Shown here one piece after another: positions 10,127 through 18,421 of a stretch of DNA of 64,000 bases. The stretch is taken from positions 1 to 64,000 of the forward strand of contig NZ_JNVM01000020.1 of assembly GCF_000722545.1 (NCBI RefSeq), given 5' to 3'. The translations under genes and the position numbers were made by a program. Origin of the DNA: Paenibacillus tyrphae. GTDB taxonomy: Bacteria; Bacillota; Bacilli; Paenibacillales; NBRC-103111. Under the pieces are notes generated by a model, which was given only the letters and a program-made list of their open reading frames with translations, was not told the DNA's origin and ran no database searches. The stretch's first letter is position 1, and every line of letters begins with the position of its first letter.

Positions 10127-10927
10127 TTAACCTAAACTATTGACATGGACCATGTCCTGCCGGAAAACAGCCGGTTTCTTTGACGCCGACAATACGTGCA
10201 TAATGCTGTCAATAACCTCCGCCTCCTGCTCATGGAGAAAGAAGTGATTGCCCTCGAACAGCTGCAGCTTGAATTCGCTGCTTGTTTGCTCCTGCCAAGC
10301 ACGCAGCGAGTCTATGCTCACATCATGGTCTTGTGCCCCTCCAAAAACGGTAATCGGGCAGCTCAGCAGCTCTTCCGGATGATAAACGTACGTTTCGCAA
10401 ACGGCGAAATCCGAGCGCAGTCGAGGCATAACAATTTGCATTAATTCGTCATTGTCCAAAATCTCTTCCGGTGTTCCCTTGATGAGCCGAAGCTCATCCT
10501 TAAATTGGTCGTCTGGCAGATGATGAAGTATTTTTTTTCTAGAGGTATGGTGCGGTGCGGCTTTTCCTGATGCGAAGAAGTGTGTAGGCAATACCTGATG
10601 TTCCCGGTACAGCTTCCGGGCCGTTTCAAAAGCAATCAGCGCCCCCATGCTGTGACCGAAAAAAGCAAACGGAGAGTGTAGGAATGGCGTCATTTCCGAA
10701 ACAAGCGAGTGCACGATATCCGGAAGAGCGTTTAGCGGGCTCTCCAGTGCCCTGCTTTCCCGACCGGGGAGCTGCACAGGGCATACTTTAATCTCTGGCG
10801 GAAACTTTCGTTTCCAGTTGCCGAATACCGACGCTCCGCCACCCGCATATGGAAAGCAGAATAAACGAATTTGCATACGCGAACTGGCCTCGGCATTCAG
10901 AAACCAAGAAGGCGTTCGTGAAATCAT
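10127..10927 (-). CDS. Type II thioesterase of an NRPS system
   Basis: 266 residues of the alpha/beta hydrolase type II thioesterase family (GrsT/SrfAD-like). The N-terminal part has LFCFPYAGGGASVF; the nucleophile elbow is GHSMGA, and the late histidine is in EGNHFFLHEQ. Family members release wrongly loaded acyl groups from carrier domains, so this enzyme should service the NRPS downstream. The ATG start follows AGGGGGG. It is the first gene of the minus-strand biosynthetic group, with about 300 bases before the first transporter start. Confidence 0.94.
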   Translation of the reverse strand: MISRTPSWFLNAEASSRMQIRLFCFPYAGGGASVFGNWKRKFPPEIKVCPVQLPGRESRALESPLNALPDIVHSLVSEMTPFLHSPFAFFGHSMGALIAFETARKLYREHQVLPTHFFASGKAAPHHTSRKKILHHLPDDQFKDELRLIKGTPEEILDNDELMQIVMPRLRSDFAVCETYVYHPEELLSCPITVFGGAQDHDVSIDSLRAWQEQTSSEFKLQLFEGNHFFLHEQEAEVIDSIMHVLSASKKPAVFRQDMVHVNSLG

Positions 10928-10977
10928 GTCTATCCCCCCTCTATGTGTTGTCGAAGAGTGAATCCCATTCTCTGCTA

Positions 10978-11006
10978 ATTATATACAAATATTAGGACCC
11001 ATTGGC
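10978..11006 (-). promoter_or_regulatory. Candidate promoter of the NRPS operon
   Basis: On the minus strand a perfect TATAAT lies at 10978-10983, about 50 bases before the thioesterase ATG. The -35 position (11001-11006) is poor, which suggests that an activator is needed. A CCTAAT half-site (10991-10996) falls inside the spacer. Confidence 0.5.
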
Positions 11007-11016
11007 ATGAGACATA

Positions 11017-11034
11017 TTTCCTAATTTTAGGAAA
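11017..11034. promoter_or_regulatory. 18-bp palindrome, candidate operator for the NRPS operon
   Basis: TTTCCTAATTTTAGGAAA: two perfect 8-base arms around TT. It is centred about 45 bases upstream of the candidate -10, a location typical of activator sites. The same CCTAAT half-site recurs in the promoter spacer. The binding protein is unknown. Confidence 0.5.
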
Positions 11035-11456
11035 GGGTAAATAAGGAAAGAAAAATATGTATTTTTACTCATTTATATAATAATATTATATTTATTTGTT
11101 TATTTTTACTTTTATTTACATTTAATAGATCGGCTTATTCATTTTACAATTCATTCATTTTAATTCTAAAGAAACGGTAAACTGACGCCAATTTCATTAA
11201 GACCAATCTAAAAAAGTCCGGTTTCCTCAGACTCCCCATGTCATCTTTATTCACAGCCGTTTTGTTAAAATTTACGAAACTTAAAGAAATAAAACGAAGA
11301 TTCCGTTAACACAAAACGATCTCCGGCAGTGCGTCGAAAAAATACGCTTGTCGGATCATGTCAAGCTCACATTCCCGATACAGGGACTTAAGACCTATAT
11401 GCCTGTTCACAAAGTTCAAACATGCTTTTTGTGCATTGTGCAAGGTTCGAAAAATG
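11035..11456. other. AT-rich gene-free region upstream of the NRPS operon
   Basis: About 420 bases, strongly AT-rich between 11040 and 11300, unlike the GC-rich genes on either side. No open frame with a ribosome binding site was found. It is the start of the control region between the AraC gene and the peptide synthesis genes. Confidence 0.6.
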
Positions 11457-11457
11457 A

Positions 11458-11478
11458 AAAACACCCGACAGGTGTTTT
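11458..11478 (-). terminator. Terminator after the AraC gene
   Basis: Perfect 8-base arms AAAACACC and GGTGTTTT around a 5-base loop; T-rich on the minus strand, 35 bases after the AraC stop. Confidence 0.75.
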
Positions 11479-11512
11479 CCCGCATTCGATATGCGAACGA
11501 AGGAGAACAACG

Positions 11513-12478
11513 TCAGGTGTTCTGTTTAACGTCATGCTGCAAACGGTACTGCATCGGCGTGGTGCCGAGCTTTTTCTTAAATACGTAATGCAAATAGTTG
11601 GCGCTGGAGAAGCCGTTCTGAAACGCAATCTGATCGATCGTAAGCTCGCTCTCGGCCAATTCCTTGCAGATTTGCGCGAGCCTCACATGCTCGATGTATT
11701 CGCTGAACGTGCCTCCCGTTTGCTCGCGAAAAATGCGCTGCAGCTGTCTCGGGCTGACCTGCACCCGCTCCGCCACTACCTCCAGCGTTAACGGCGCCAT
11801 GTAGTTGTCCTTGATGAACTGGGCGGCAAGCTGGTACCGGTAGTTTTTCATATCGCGGGACGGCAGGTCCCGCTGCGGCGTATCGTCGTAGGCGCGCGTC
11901 ATCCGCAGCAGCACCTGAATGATCGATTGCTTGATCACCGTCAGGACGCCCGGCTGATTTTCGTACCAGGCCCGGTATGCGGTCATAAAGCATTCCATCG
12001 CCTTGTATTTGTCGGCCATCGGCCGCGGAGGCAGCTGCTCCAAGCGGCGGATGCACGATTCCGCTTCCGCCTGCTCCCAGCGGGCTCCCCACGCCTCCGA
12101 GTCTGCCGTCTCTTCCGCTTCCAGCTTCTGAATGTCGATATGCAGACACAGCTCATCCATCGCCTCGAAGGCGTCCGCCTCCTGATAATGCAGGAGACCG
12201 GGACCGGTCAAATACATCTGGCCTTCCTGCAGCGAATACGGCTCGCTGCCGAGAATGACCTTCCCTTTGCCGCGCGGGATAAAATGAAACTCAAAGTCCG
12301 AATGCTTATGAAAATGAACGATCCGGCCCGGAGCAAAGCTGGTGTGGTGAAAATTCAGCATGCGAATGCCGTAATGGCCCCATTTGAACTCCACCTCCAG
12401 CCGGTCAAGCGCCGTCGGGTTTTCCAGCATCAGCTCGAACGGATACGGCCTCGCGCCGATTCGGGACTGACCGTTCAT
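11513..12478 (-). CDS. AraC-family transcription regulator with N-terminal cupin domain
   Basis: 321 residues. The first ~150 residues look like a cupin sensor (HKHSDFEFHFIPRGKG). The last ~100 hold the two helix-turn-helix units of AraC proteins, ending IAFQNGFSSANYLHYVFKKK followed by LGTTPMQYR. The ATG overlaps the stop of the upstream dehydrogenase (ATGA), so it is translationally coupled to a sugar-type dehydrogenase and probably controls those genes. Its terminator follows directly. Confidence 0.92.
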   Translation of the reverse strand: MNGQSRIGARPYPFELMLENPTALDRLEVEFKWGHYGIRMLNFHHTSFAPGRIVHFHKHSDFEFHFIPRGKGKVILGSEPYSLQEGQMYLTGPGLLHYQEADAFEAMDELCLHIDIQKLEAEETADSEAWGARWEQAEAESCIRRLEQLPPRPMADKYKAMECFMTAYRAWYENQPGVLTVIKQSIIQVLLRMTRAYDDTPQRDLPSRDMKNYRYQLAAQFIKDNYMAPLTLEVVAERVQVSPRQLQRIFREQTGGTFSEYIEHVRLAQICKELAESELTIDQIAFQNGFSSANYLHYVFKKKLGTTPMQYRLQHDVKQNT

Positions 12479-13503
12479 GGCTGCAAATCGCTAAGCTTGC
12501 AGGCCGCTCCGGAACGTGCGGACAAGTTCGATGCTTCCATTAACCGCGTCAGGTCAAGCGCAAGCCCGATATTTTCCTCCGCCGTCGTCCCCCGCTGAAT
12601 GTGGGTTACCCACTGATGAAACGCCGACAGGCGACCGGCCGAAAGCTCCTGCACGCGCCATTCCTCGTCCGACGCTGCCCCGTCCTTCGCTGTGCGCACG
12701 AGCAAACGGTTGTCGTGCGTCGAATAGAGCAAGCTGCCTTCCGTGCCGTGTACTTCAATAACGAACGGCGAGTGCCGGTTGACGAAGCCCGCCTCCACAA
12801 TGGCAAGCGCTCCGCTGGCATAACGCAGCACGGACACCGCATTGTCCTCGACTTCTCTGCCGGTGACGAAGCCGTAGTTGGCCGTTACACTCTCCGGCAT
12901 GCCGAGGAACAAGCGGGCCAAATACATCGGATGGCAACCGAGGTCGATCATCGCGCCGCCGCCGCATTGCTCGGCATTGTAGAAGTGTGCGGGAAGCCAG
13001 CCGTTCGCCGAATGGTCGTTCGGAATCGCGCCGTTATGAGACAGCCGCGTGCGGACGAGCGTCACCTCGCCAAGCAGCCCTCGGTTCAGCACGTCCTGTA
13101 GGGCCAGCGTATAGCCTTCGTTCAATCGCGGAAGCGACACCGTTAATTTGACGCCGGCCTTGCGGACCGCCTCCATAATTTCGTTGCTTTCCTTCAGCGT
13201 CGGCGCAACGACTTTTTCCGTAAAAATATGTTTGCCCGCTTGCGCCGCAGCCACCATCACATCCCGGTGCAGGTTGGTCGGCGTATCGACAATCACCGCA
13301 TCGATATCGGGCTGGGCGAGGAGCTCATCCAGCTTGTCGTAAAACCGGACGCCCCGCGCCTCCGCTTCCCGGCGTCCGCGCTCCGGCAGCTCATCCCATA
13401 CGGCCACAATTTCCGTATCCGGATGCTCCGTCGCCTGCTTCGCGTAATCGGCGGCATGCACATGCCAAAAGCTGAGCATCGCTACTCTGATCATCGTTCC
13501 CAT
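12475..13503 (-). CDS. Gfo/Idh/MocA-family oxidoreductase
   Basis: 342 residues. N-terminal Rossmann domain (IRVAMLSFWHVHAADYAKQA lacks the usual GxGxxG), then the conserved EKV motif (HIFTEKVVAPTL) at residue ~98 and the C-terminal substrate domain with GGGAMIDLGCHPMYLA. Such enzymes oxidize or reduce sugars and inositols with NAD(P). ATG at 13503 or, with better spacing from AAGGAAGG, at 13494. It overlaps the AraC gene by 4 bases and follows another family member by 15 bases. Substrate unknown. Confidence 0.92.
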   Translation of the reverse strand: MGTMIRVAMLSFWHVHAADYAKQATEHPDTEIVAVWDELPERGRREAEARGVRFYDKLDELLAQPDIDAVIVDTPTNLHRDVMVAAAQAGKHIFTEKVVAPTLKESNEIMEAVRKAGVKLTVSLPRLNEGYTLALQDVLNRGLLGEVTLVRTRLSHNGAIPNDHSANGWLPAHFYNAEQCGGGAMIDLGCHPMYLARLFLGMPESVTANYGFVTGREVEDNAVSVLRYASGALAIVEAGFVNRHSPFVIEVHGTEGSLLYSTHDNRLLVRTAKDGAASDEEWRVQELSAGRLSAFHQWVTHIQRGTTAEENIGLALDLTRLMEASNLSARSGAACKLSDLQP

Positions 13504-13518
13504 CCTTCCTTCCGGCGC

Positions 13519-14601
13519 TTAGTCGAAGTATACGGCTTTGCCCGTTTGCGCCGATTCGTAGATCGCTTCGAGAATTTCGGACACGACGCAAGCCTGCTCC
13601 GGCGTAACGACCGGCTGCTTGTCGTGCAGGATCGCATCGATCCACAGACGCATTTCCGTATCCGGCGCGCTCTCGCTCTGCCCGTCGTAGAAATCGACAC
13701 CGCCGCTGCCGAGCTCGATCTTGTTCATGTACAAGCGGCTCAGCTTCTCGCCGTTCAGCCGGAGGCCGTCCTCCATATCTGCGCCGCCCTCCGTTCCGCA
13801 CAAGGTGCTCTTCGCTTCCTTCACATCGAGCGTATTGAGCGCCCAGCTCGATTCCAGCATGATGGTCGCGCCGTTCTTCATCACGATCATGCCGAAGGCC
13901 GAATCCTCCACCGTAAACTTCTTCGGGTCCCACGGCCCCCAAGCATTGGCAGCGTTTTCTTTCCCCGATAATTTATGGAACGCCGTTCCAAGAACGGCCT
14001 TAGGTTCGTAGTTGTCCATCAGCCAAAGCGTCAGGTCGAGGGCATGCGTGCCAATATCGATCAGCGGCCCTCCGCCTTGCTTCTCCTCGTCCAGGAAGAC
14101 GCCCCAAGTCGGCACGGCGCGGCGGCGAATGGCATGCGCTTTCGCATAGTAGATGTCGCCAAGCTCGCCTTCCTCGCAAATGCGTTTCAAGTAAAGGCTG
14201 TCCGCCCGGAACCGGTTGTTGTAGCCGATCGTCAGCTTCTTGCCTGTCCGCTCGGCCGCCTCGACCATCCGGCGCGCATCGACTGCCGTTTTGGCCATCG
14301 GCTTCTCGCACATCACATGCTTGCCCGCTTCCAGTGCCGCAATCGTAATCTCTGCATGGGAATCGTTCGGTGTACACACGTGAACGACGTCGATCGACGC
14401 ATCCTGCAGCAGCGTTTTATAATCTTCATAGACCTTCGACTCCGCACTGCCGTACTTCGCTTTCGCTTCCTCGGCCCGATCGGAAATAATATCACAAAAT
14501 GCGACAAGTTCAACTTGCTCCAAACGAGACAGACTCGGCAAATGCTTTCCGTTCGCGATGCCGCCGCATCCGATAATGGCTATTTTGAGCTTCTGGGACA
14601 C
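13519..14601 (-). CDS. Gfo/Idh/MocA-family oxidoreductase
   Basis: 360 residues with a canonical nucleotide-binding start (IAIIGCGGIANGKHLPSL), the EKP catalytic motif (HVMCEKPMAKT) near residue 97 and the GGGPLIDIGTHALDLTLWLM substrate-domain motif. GTG start with AGGAGG at 14609-14614, 8 bases away. First gene of a probable three-gene unit with a second dehydrogenase and an AraC regulator. The pair suggests catabolism or interconversion of a cyclitol or sugar; the exact substrate is not readable. Confidence 0.93.
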   Translation of the reverse strand: MSQKLKIAIIGCGGIANGKHLPSLSRLEQVELVAFCDIISDRAEEAKAKYGSAESKVYEDYKTLLQDASIDVVHVCTPNDSHAEITIAALEAGKHVMCEKPMAKTAVDARRMVEAAERTGKKLTIGYNNRFRADSLYLKRICEEGELGDIYYAKAHAIRRRAVPTWGVFLDEEKQGGGPLIDIGTHALDLTLWLMDNYEPKAVLGTAFHKLSGKENAANAWGPWDPKKFTVEDSAFGMIVMKNGATIMLESSWALNTLDVKEAKSTLCGTEGGADMEDGLRLNGEKLSRLYMNKIELGSGGVDFYDGQSESAPDTEMRLWIDAILHDKQPVVTPEQACVVSEILEAIYESAQTGKAVYFD

Positions 14602-14732
14602 TTGATACGCCTCCTATTTTTGTACGACATGCCTTCATAGTAGCATGATTGCGGCGGCGATGAAATTGCAAATTGACGACAGGAAAAAGTAAGATATCAC
14701 GACATCGTTAAAAATACAGAGCAACTATTTTA

Positions 14733-15914
14733 TTATCGGGAAGCCTCCTGCAAAAACAGTCCGATCCGGCGGACCGCTTCCCGCAGCCGCTCCTCTTCCT
14801 GAACGAGAGCGACGCGGACGTAGCCTTCGCCTTCCTTGCCGAACGCGTCGCCCGGAATAACGACGACTCCCGCAGAATACAGCATTTCCCGGGAAATCTG
14901 TCGAGACGTCCAGCCTTCCGGGATCGGCGCCCAGATGAACATCGTCGCCTTCGGCTTCGGAATGCTCCAGCCCGCTTCGTTCAGCCCTTCGATCACAATA
15001 TCCCGCCGCCGTTCATACAGCGCTGCGACCGATCGGCTCCCCGGCATCATATCTTCCTCCAGCGCTGCGATGCCGGCCTGCTGCACCGCCAAAAACACGC
15101 CGTAGTCGATATTGGACTTCAGCACGCGCAGAGCGCGGACCGCGTCACGCTGTCCGACCATAAAAGCGATGCGGCAGCCGGCCATATTGAAGCTTTTCGA
15201 CAAGGAATGGAACTCGACGGCGATGTCCTTCGCTCCCTCGACTTCCAGGATGCTGGGCGGCTTGAAGCCGTCAAACGACATCTCGGAATAGGCAAGGTCG
15301 TGCACCAGCAGCAGCTCGTGCTCGCGGGCATATTCCACCAACCGCTCGAAGAACGCCAAGTCGGCCACTGCCGACAGCGGATTGCTCGGATAGTTCAAGA
15401 GCATGAATTTCGCTTGCCGCGCCACTTCCTTCGGGATATCCTCCAGCTTCGGCAAAAAATCGTTATCGGCGCGCAGCGGCATATAGTAAGGCTGCACCCC
15501 GGCCAGCACCAGACTCGCGGAATAAATCGGATAGCCCGGATCGGGAACCATCACGACATCGCCAGGGTCCGTCACTGCCATCGCCAAGTGCGCGAGGCCA
15601 TCCTGTGAGCCCATCAGCGTGACGATTTCATTCTCCGGATCGAGCGTAACCCCGAACCGGTGGGCGTACCAGCGGGCGACCGTTTGCCGGAATTGTGCGC
15701 TCCCCTCCGATGTCGGATACCCGTATAAGCCCGGATCGTTCACCGCGCGCGTCAGCGCTTCCATGACACGGGCGGACGGCGCCCGGTCCGGGCTCCCGAT
15801 GCCGAGGTCGATCACATCGACGCCGCGCGCCATCACTTCCTTCTTCCACGCCGCCATCTCAGAAAAAATAGCCGAACCCAGTTCGGCCAATCGTTTCGAT
15901 TCCCATCGTTTCAT
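14733..15914 (-). CDS. Class I/II aminotransferase, LL-diaminopimelate aminotransferase-like
   Basis: 393 residues. Fold type I PLP enzyme: LYGYPTSEGSAQFR, GSQDGLAHL, NYPSNPLSA, and the PLP lysine in FHSLSKSFNMAGCR at about residue 235. Closest in pattern to DapL/AlaC-type aminotransferases, but the amino acid used is not certain. ATG preceded by GAGGTAG. A stand-alone gene between the dehydrogenase unit and the M50 peptidase. Confidence 0.9.
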   Translation of the reverse strand: MKRWESKRLAELGSAIFSEMAAWKKEVMARGVDVIDLGIGSPDRAPSARVMEALTRAVNDPGLYGYPTSEGSAQFRQTVARWYAHRFGVTLDPENEIVTLMGSQDGLAHLAMAVTDPGDVVMVPDPGYPIYSASLVLAGVQPYYMPLRADNDFLPKLEDIPKEVARQAKFMLLNYPSNPLSAVADLAFFERLVEYAREHELLLVHDLAYSEMSFDGFKPPSILEVEGAKDIAVEFHSLSKSFNMAGCRIAFMVGQRDAVRALRVLKSNIDYGVFLAVQQAGIAALEEDMMPGSRSVAALYERRRDIVIEGLNEAGWSIPKPKATMFIWAPIPEGWTSRQISREMLYSAGVVVIPGDAFGKEGEGYVRVALVQEEERLREAVRRIGLFLQEASR

Positions 15915-15961
15915 CTATGCGCTACCTCGTTTTCCTTCCGAACGCCGATTCGGAATGTTGA

Positions 15962-17050
15962 TTACACCTTCAATCCCGTTACCTCATGCACGTACCACAT
16001 CATGCCGATGAGAAACGCCGCAAGCAGCGCATACGCCGTCCCGAACTTCCACCGCGCCGCCGTAGGAACTTCATAGTATTTGTCATTTTCGTATAGACGG
16101 TAATCGATCTGGCAGTGGATCATTAGATGCAGACCGTCTTCTTTCCGGAGATGCTCTATCCGGGTCACGTGGGCACGCTTGATGATTCCTTGATGCATGA
16201 GCGGCACCGTTCCTTGAAAATGAAGGCCTTCCCAGAGGACGTTGACATACTGCTGCCCGTCCAAATCCGAGAACGTGACAAAAGGCAGCTCCCGCTTATG
16301 CTCCGGGCCGGGAATCATATAGCCCAGCGCCAGCAGCGGCTCGGCCGCCACCAGAAAGCTTGCGTTGACGTACCGCTCCTCGCCTTGCTTGCGGTGTTTG
16401 ACGAATTTTTTGTACAGGTCGTAGGCGAACATTGCCCAAATGATGAAGAACAAATACGAGCGCAGGTATATAATTACAACCAAACCTCCGACCAAGCCGA
16501 CCAGCCAAAGCCAGCGCGTTACCGCCGTCACGATCCGTCCTCCGTCAAGCGGATGAATCGGCAGCAGGTTGATCAGATTGAGAAAGAAGCCGACATAAGC
16601 AATTGAATAAAGCAGTTTACTATACTCCGGGTTATCCAGCGCATAGGCTGCGCCGAACACGGCCAAGGCGCCGATCGTTCCGAGCACAGGTCCCCCTAAA
16701 GCGACATACGCTTCCGTCACCGCATCCCTGGGATTCCGCTTCATCGTGATCAGCGCGCCCAGAAACGGGATAAACACCGGGGCCGTCACTGGCAGCCCTT
16801 TTTGCTTGGCGGCAATGACGTGACCGAGCTCGTGGATGAGCAGCAGCAGGACCAGGCCGATCGCGAACTGCCACGGAAACACGATCGCATACGCACCGAC
16901 GGTCACCGCCATCGAGATGATCGCTCCCCCGAATTTACCGAGCTTCAGCAGCGGCAGCAGCGTTTTCAGCTGCGTCAGAATGAAGGTCGCAGCTGCGCCG
17001 ATATACCAAAGCGGATTTTGTTTTTTCGGTTTAGGTCTTTGCTGCAACAA
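15962..17050 (-). CDS. Site-2 protease (M50)-family membrane peptidase
   Basis: 362 residues. Several membrane segments; zinc motif LLIHELGHVIAAK (HExxH) near residue 90 and the second metal ligand region NLLPIHPLDGGRI near residue 165. The C-terminal ~120 residues form a soluble domain before a last membrane helix, so this is more than a minimal M50 core. TTG start with AAGGAG upstream. Family members cut transmembrane proteins, for example anti-sigma factors; the target here is unknown. Confidence 0.9.
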   Translation of the reverse strand: MLQQRPKPKKQNPLWYIGAAATFILTQLKTLLPLLKLGKFGGAIISMAVTVGAYAIVFPWQFAIGLVLLLLIHELGHVIAAKQKGLPVTAPVFIPFLGALITMKRNPRDAVTEAYVALGGPVLGTIGALAVFGAAYALDNPEYSKLLYSIAYVGFFLNLINLLPIHPLDGGRIVTAVTRWLWLVGLVGGLVVIIYLRSYLFFIIWAMFAYDLYKKFVKHRKQGEERYVNASFLVAAEPLLALGYMIPGPEHKRELPFVTFSDLDGQQYVNVLWEGLHFQGTVPLMHQGIIKRAHVTRIEHLRKEDGLHLMIHCQIDYRLYENDKYYEVPTAARWKFGTAYALLAAFLIGMMWYVHEVTGLKV

Positions 17051-17073
17051 GACTCACGCTCCTTAGACAAACC

Positions 17074-17451
17074 TTACGATTCGTTCCCCCAATTTTCCTC
17101 GTACAGCTCCGGCTTGAAGCCGACCGTCACCCGCTTCCCGTCCGTCGCGACCGGCCGCTTGATCAGCTTACCGTTCGATGCGAGCAGCTTCATTTTCTCC
17201 TCGTCGTTCAGCTGCGGCAGCTTGTCCTTGAGCTGCATTTCCTTATACACCTCGCCGGAGACGTTAAACCACTTTTTGATGTCCAGCCCGCTTTGCGGGA
17301 TCAACGTCCGAAGCTCCTCCACGGTCGGCGGCTGCTCCATGATGTGGATCGCCTCGACTTCCCATCCGTGCTCTTTGAGCCATTTCAACGCGCTCCGACA
17401 GGTGCTGCAAGCAGGGTATTGAAAAACTTTGATCGTCTTGCTCTTACTCAT
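17074..17451 (-). CDS. ArsC/Spx-family thioredoxin-fold protein
   Basis: About 125 residues (129 if the upstream ATG at 17463 is used). Thioredoxin-like fold with CSTCR redox motif near the N-terminus (FQYPACSTCRSALKWL) and the family's late KRPVATDGKRVTVGF segment. Related to arsenate reductase-like YffB/MgsR proteins. No ars genes are nearby, so an arsenate role is not supported. Confidence 0.88.
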   Translation of the reverse strand: MSKSKTIKVFQYPACSTCRSALKWLKEHGWEVEAIHIMEQPPTVEELRTLIPQSGLDIKKWFNVSGEVYKEMQLKDKLPQLNDEEKMKLLASNGKLIKRPVATDGKRVTVGFKPELYEENWGNES

Positions 17452-17615
17452 GATTTCTCTCATCCTTATCCTATCCTGAAATGGTTAACTATGACATGAA
17501 TTCATTATACCGATGAATCGGCGGGTCCTGCAAATCGCCGCCGGCGCGGCTAAAGGTTGAAAAAGGGCGGCGAAGCGCAGATAATGGAAAAGAGTCCCAC
17601 AGAAGGAGCTTAGCC

Positions 17616-18359
17616 ATGATTTATGTTCTTAAACTCATTTACAGTTTCTTGATGCCTCCCGGCTGCTTCGTTCCGCTGCTGCTCCTGATCGGATGGTGGC
17701 TTTACGCCCGCGTCCGCCGCTCGGCCGGCATCGTCCTGTTCGCCTCGGCCTGCCTCGTCTATCTGCTCTCAATCCCGCTTGTCGGCGAAAAAGCGCTGCA
17801 ATCGATTGAAAATCGTTATTCGCCACCTGCCGTCCTGCAGGGTGACGTCTACGTCATGCTGACCGGCGGAGCCGTGTCGGGGACCCCGGACGTAAGCGGT
17901 ACCGGCCACTTGAGCGGCAGCACGCTGCATCGTGTCGTCTCCGTGGCCGAGCTGTACGCCGCCAAGCCGCTGCCCATCATCGTCTCGGGCGGGCAGGTGT
18001 ACGCCGATACGGCCAACGAGGGCCGGTTGGCCCGCAGCAAGCTTATCGCGCTGGGCGTTCCGGCCGAAGCGATCCGGCTGGACGACAAGAGCCGGACGAC
18101 TCAAGAGAATGCGCAATACTCGAAGCAGCTGCTGGACAAAGGCGGCTGGAAGCGGCCGATTCTGGTGACGTCGGCTTTTCATATGCCGCGCTCGGTGAAG
18201 CATTTTGCCGCCCAGCACGTTCAGGTCGTTCCGTATCCGGTCGATTACAAGATCAGCCGCGGTACAGGCTGGACAGGGAGACTATGGATTCCGACCTCTG
18301 CGGCCATGGATGATCTGAGCCTCACGCTGAAAGAGTATTTGGGGCTGCTTCAGAAATGA
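17616..18359 (+). CDS. YdcF/ElyC-family (DUF218) membrane protein
   Basis: 247 residues. Two N-terminal membrane segments (about residues 5-30 and 36-55) then a DUF218 domain with VMLTGG, IIVSGGQVYAD, DDKSRTTQENA and LVTSAFHMPRS motifs. Family proteins are linked to envelope polysaccharide or peptidoglycan functions; the reaction is not defined. ATG with GAAGGAG. Only + strand gene in this part and followed by a strong terminator. Confidence 0.9.
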   Translation: MIYVLKLIYSFLMPPGCFVPLLLLIGWWLYARVRRSAGIVLFASACLVYLLSIPLVGEKALQSIENRYSPPAVLQGDVYVMLTGGAVSGTPDVSGTGHLSGSTLHRVVSVAELYAAKPLPIIVSGGQVYADTANEGRLARSKLIALGVPAEAIRLDDKSRTTQENAQYSKQLLDKGGWKRPILVTSAFHMPRSVKHFAAQHVQVVPYPVDYKISRGTGWTGRLWIPTSAAMDDLSLTLKEYLGLLQK

Positions 18360-18367
18360 ACGAAAGC

Positions 18368-18417
18368 AAAAAATCCGCTCGTTTCCCCGAACGTATCTCG
18401 GGAACGGCGGATTTTTT
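18368..18417. terminator. Bidirectional terminator between ydcF-like gene and rluD
   Basis: Long hairpin with arms AAAAAATCCGC and GCGGATTTTTT and an inner stem (GTTTCCCCGA / TCGGGAAC). It can serve the genes converging from both sides. Confidence 0.88.
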
Positions 18418-18421
18418 ATGC

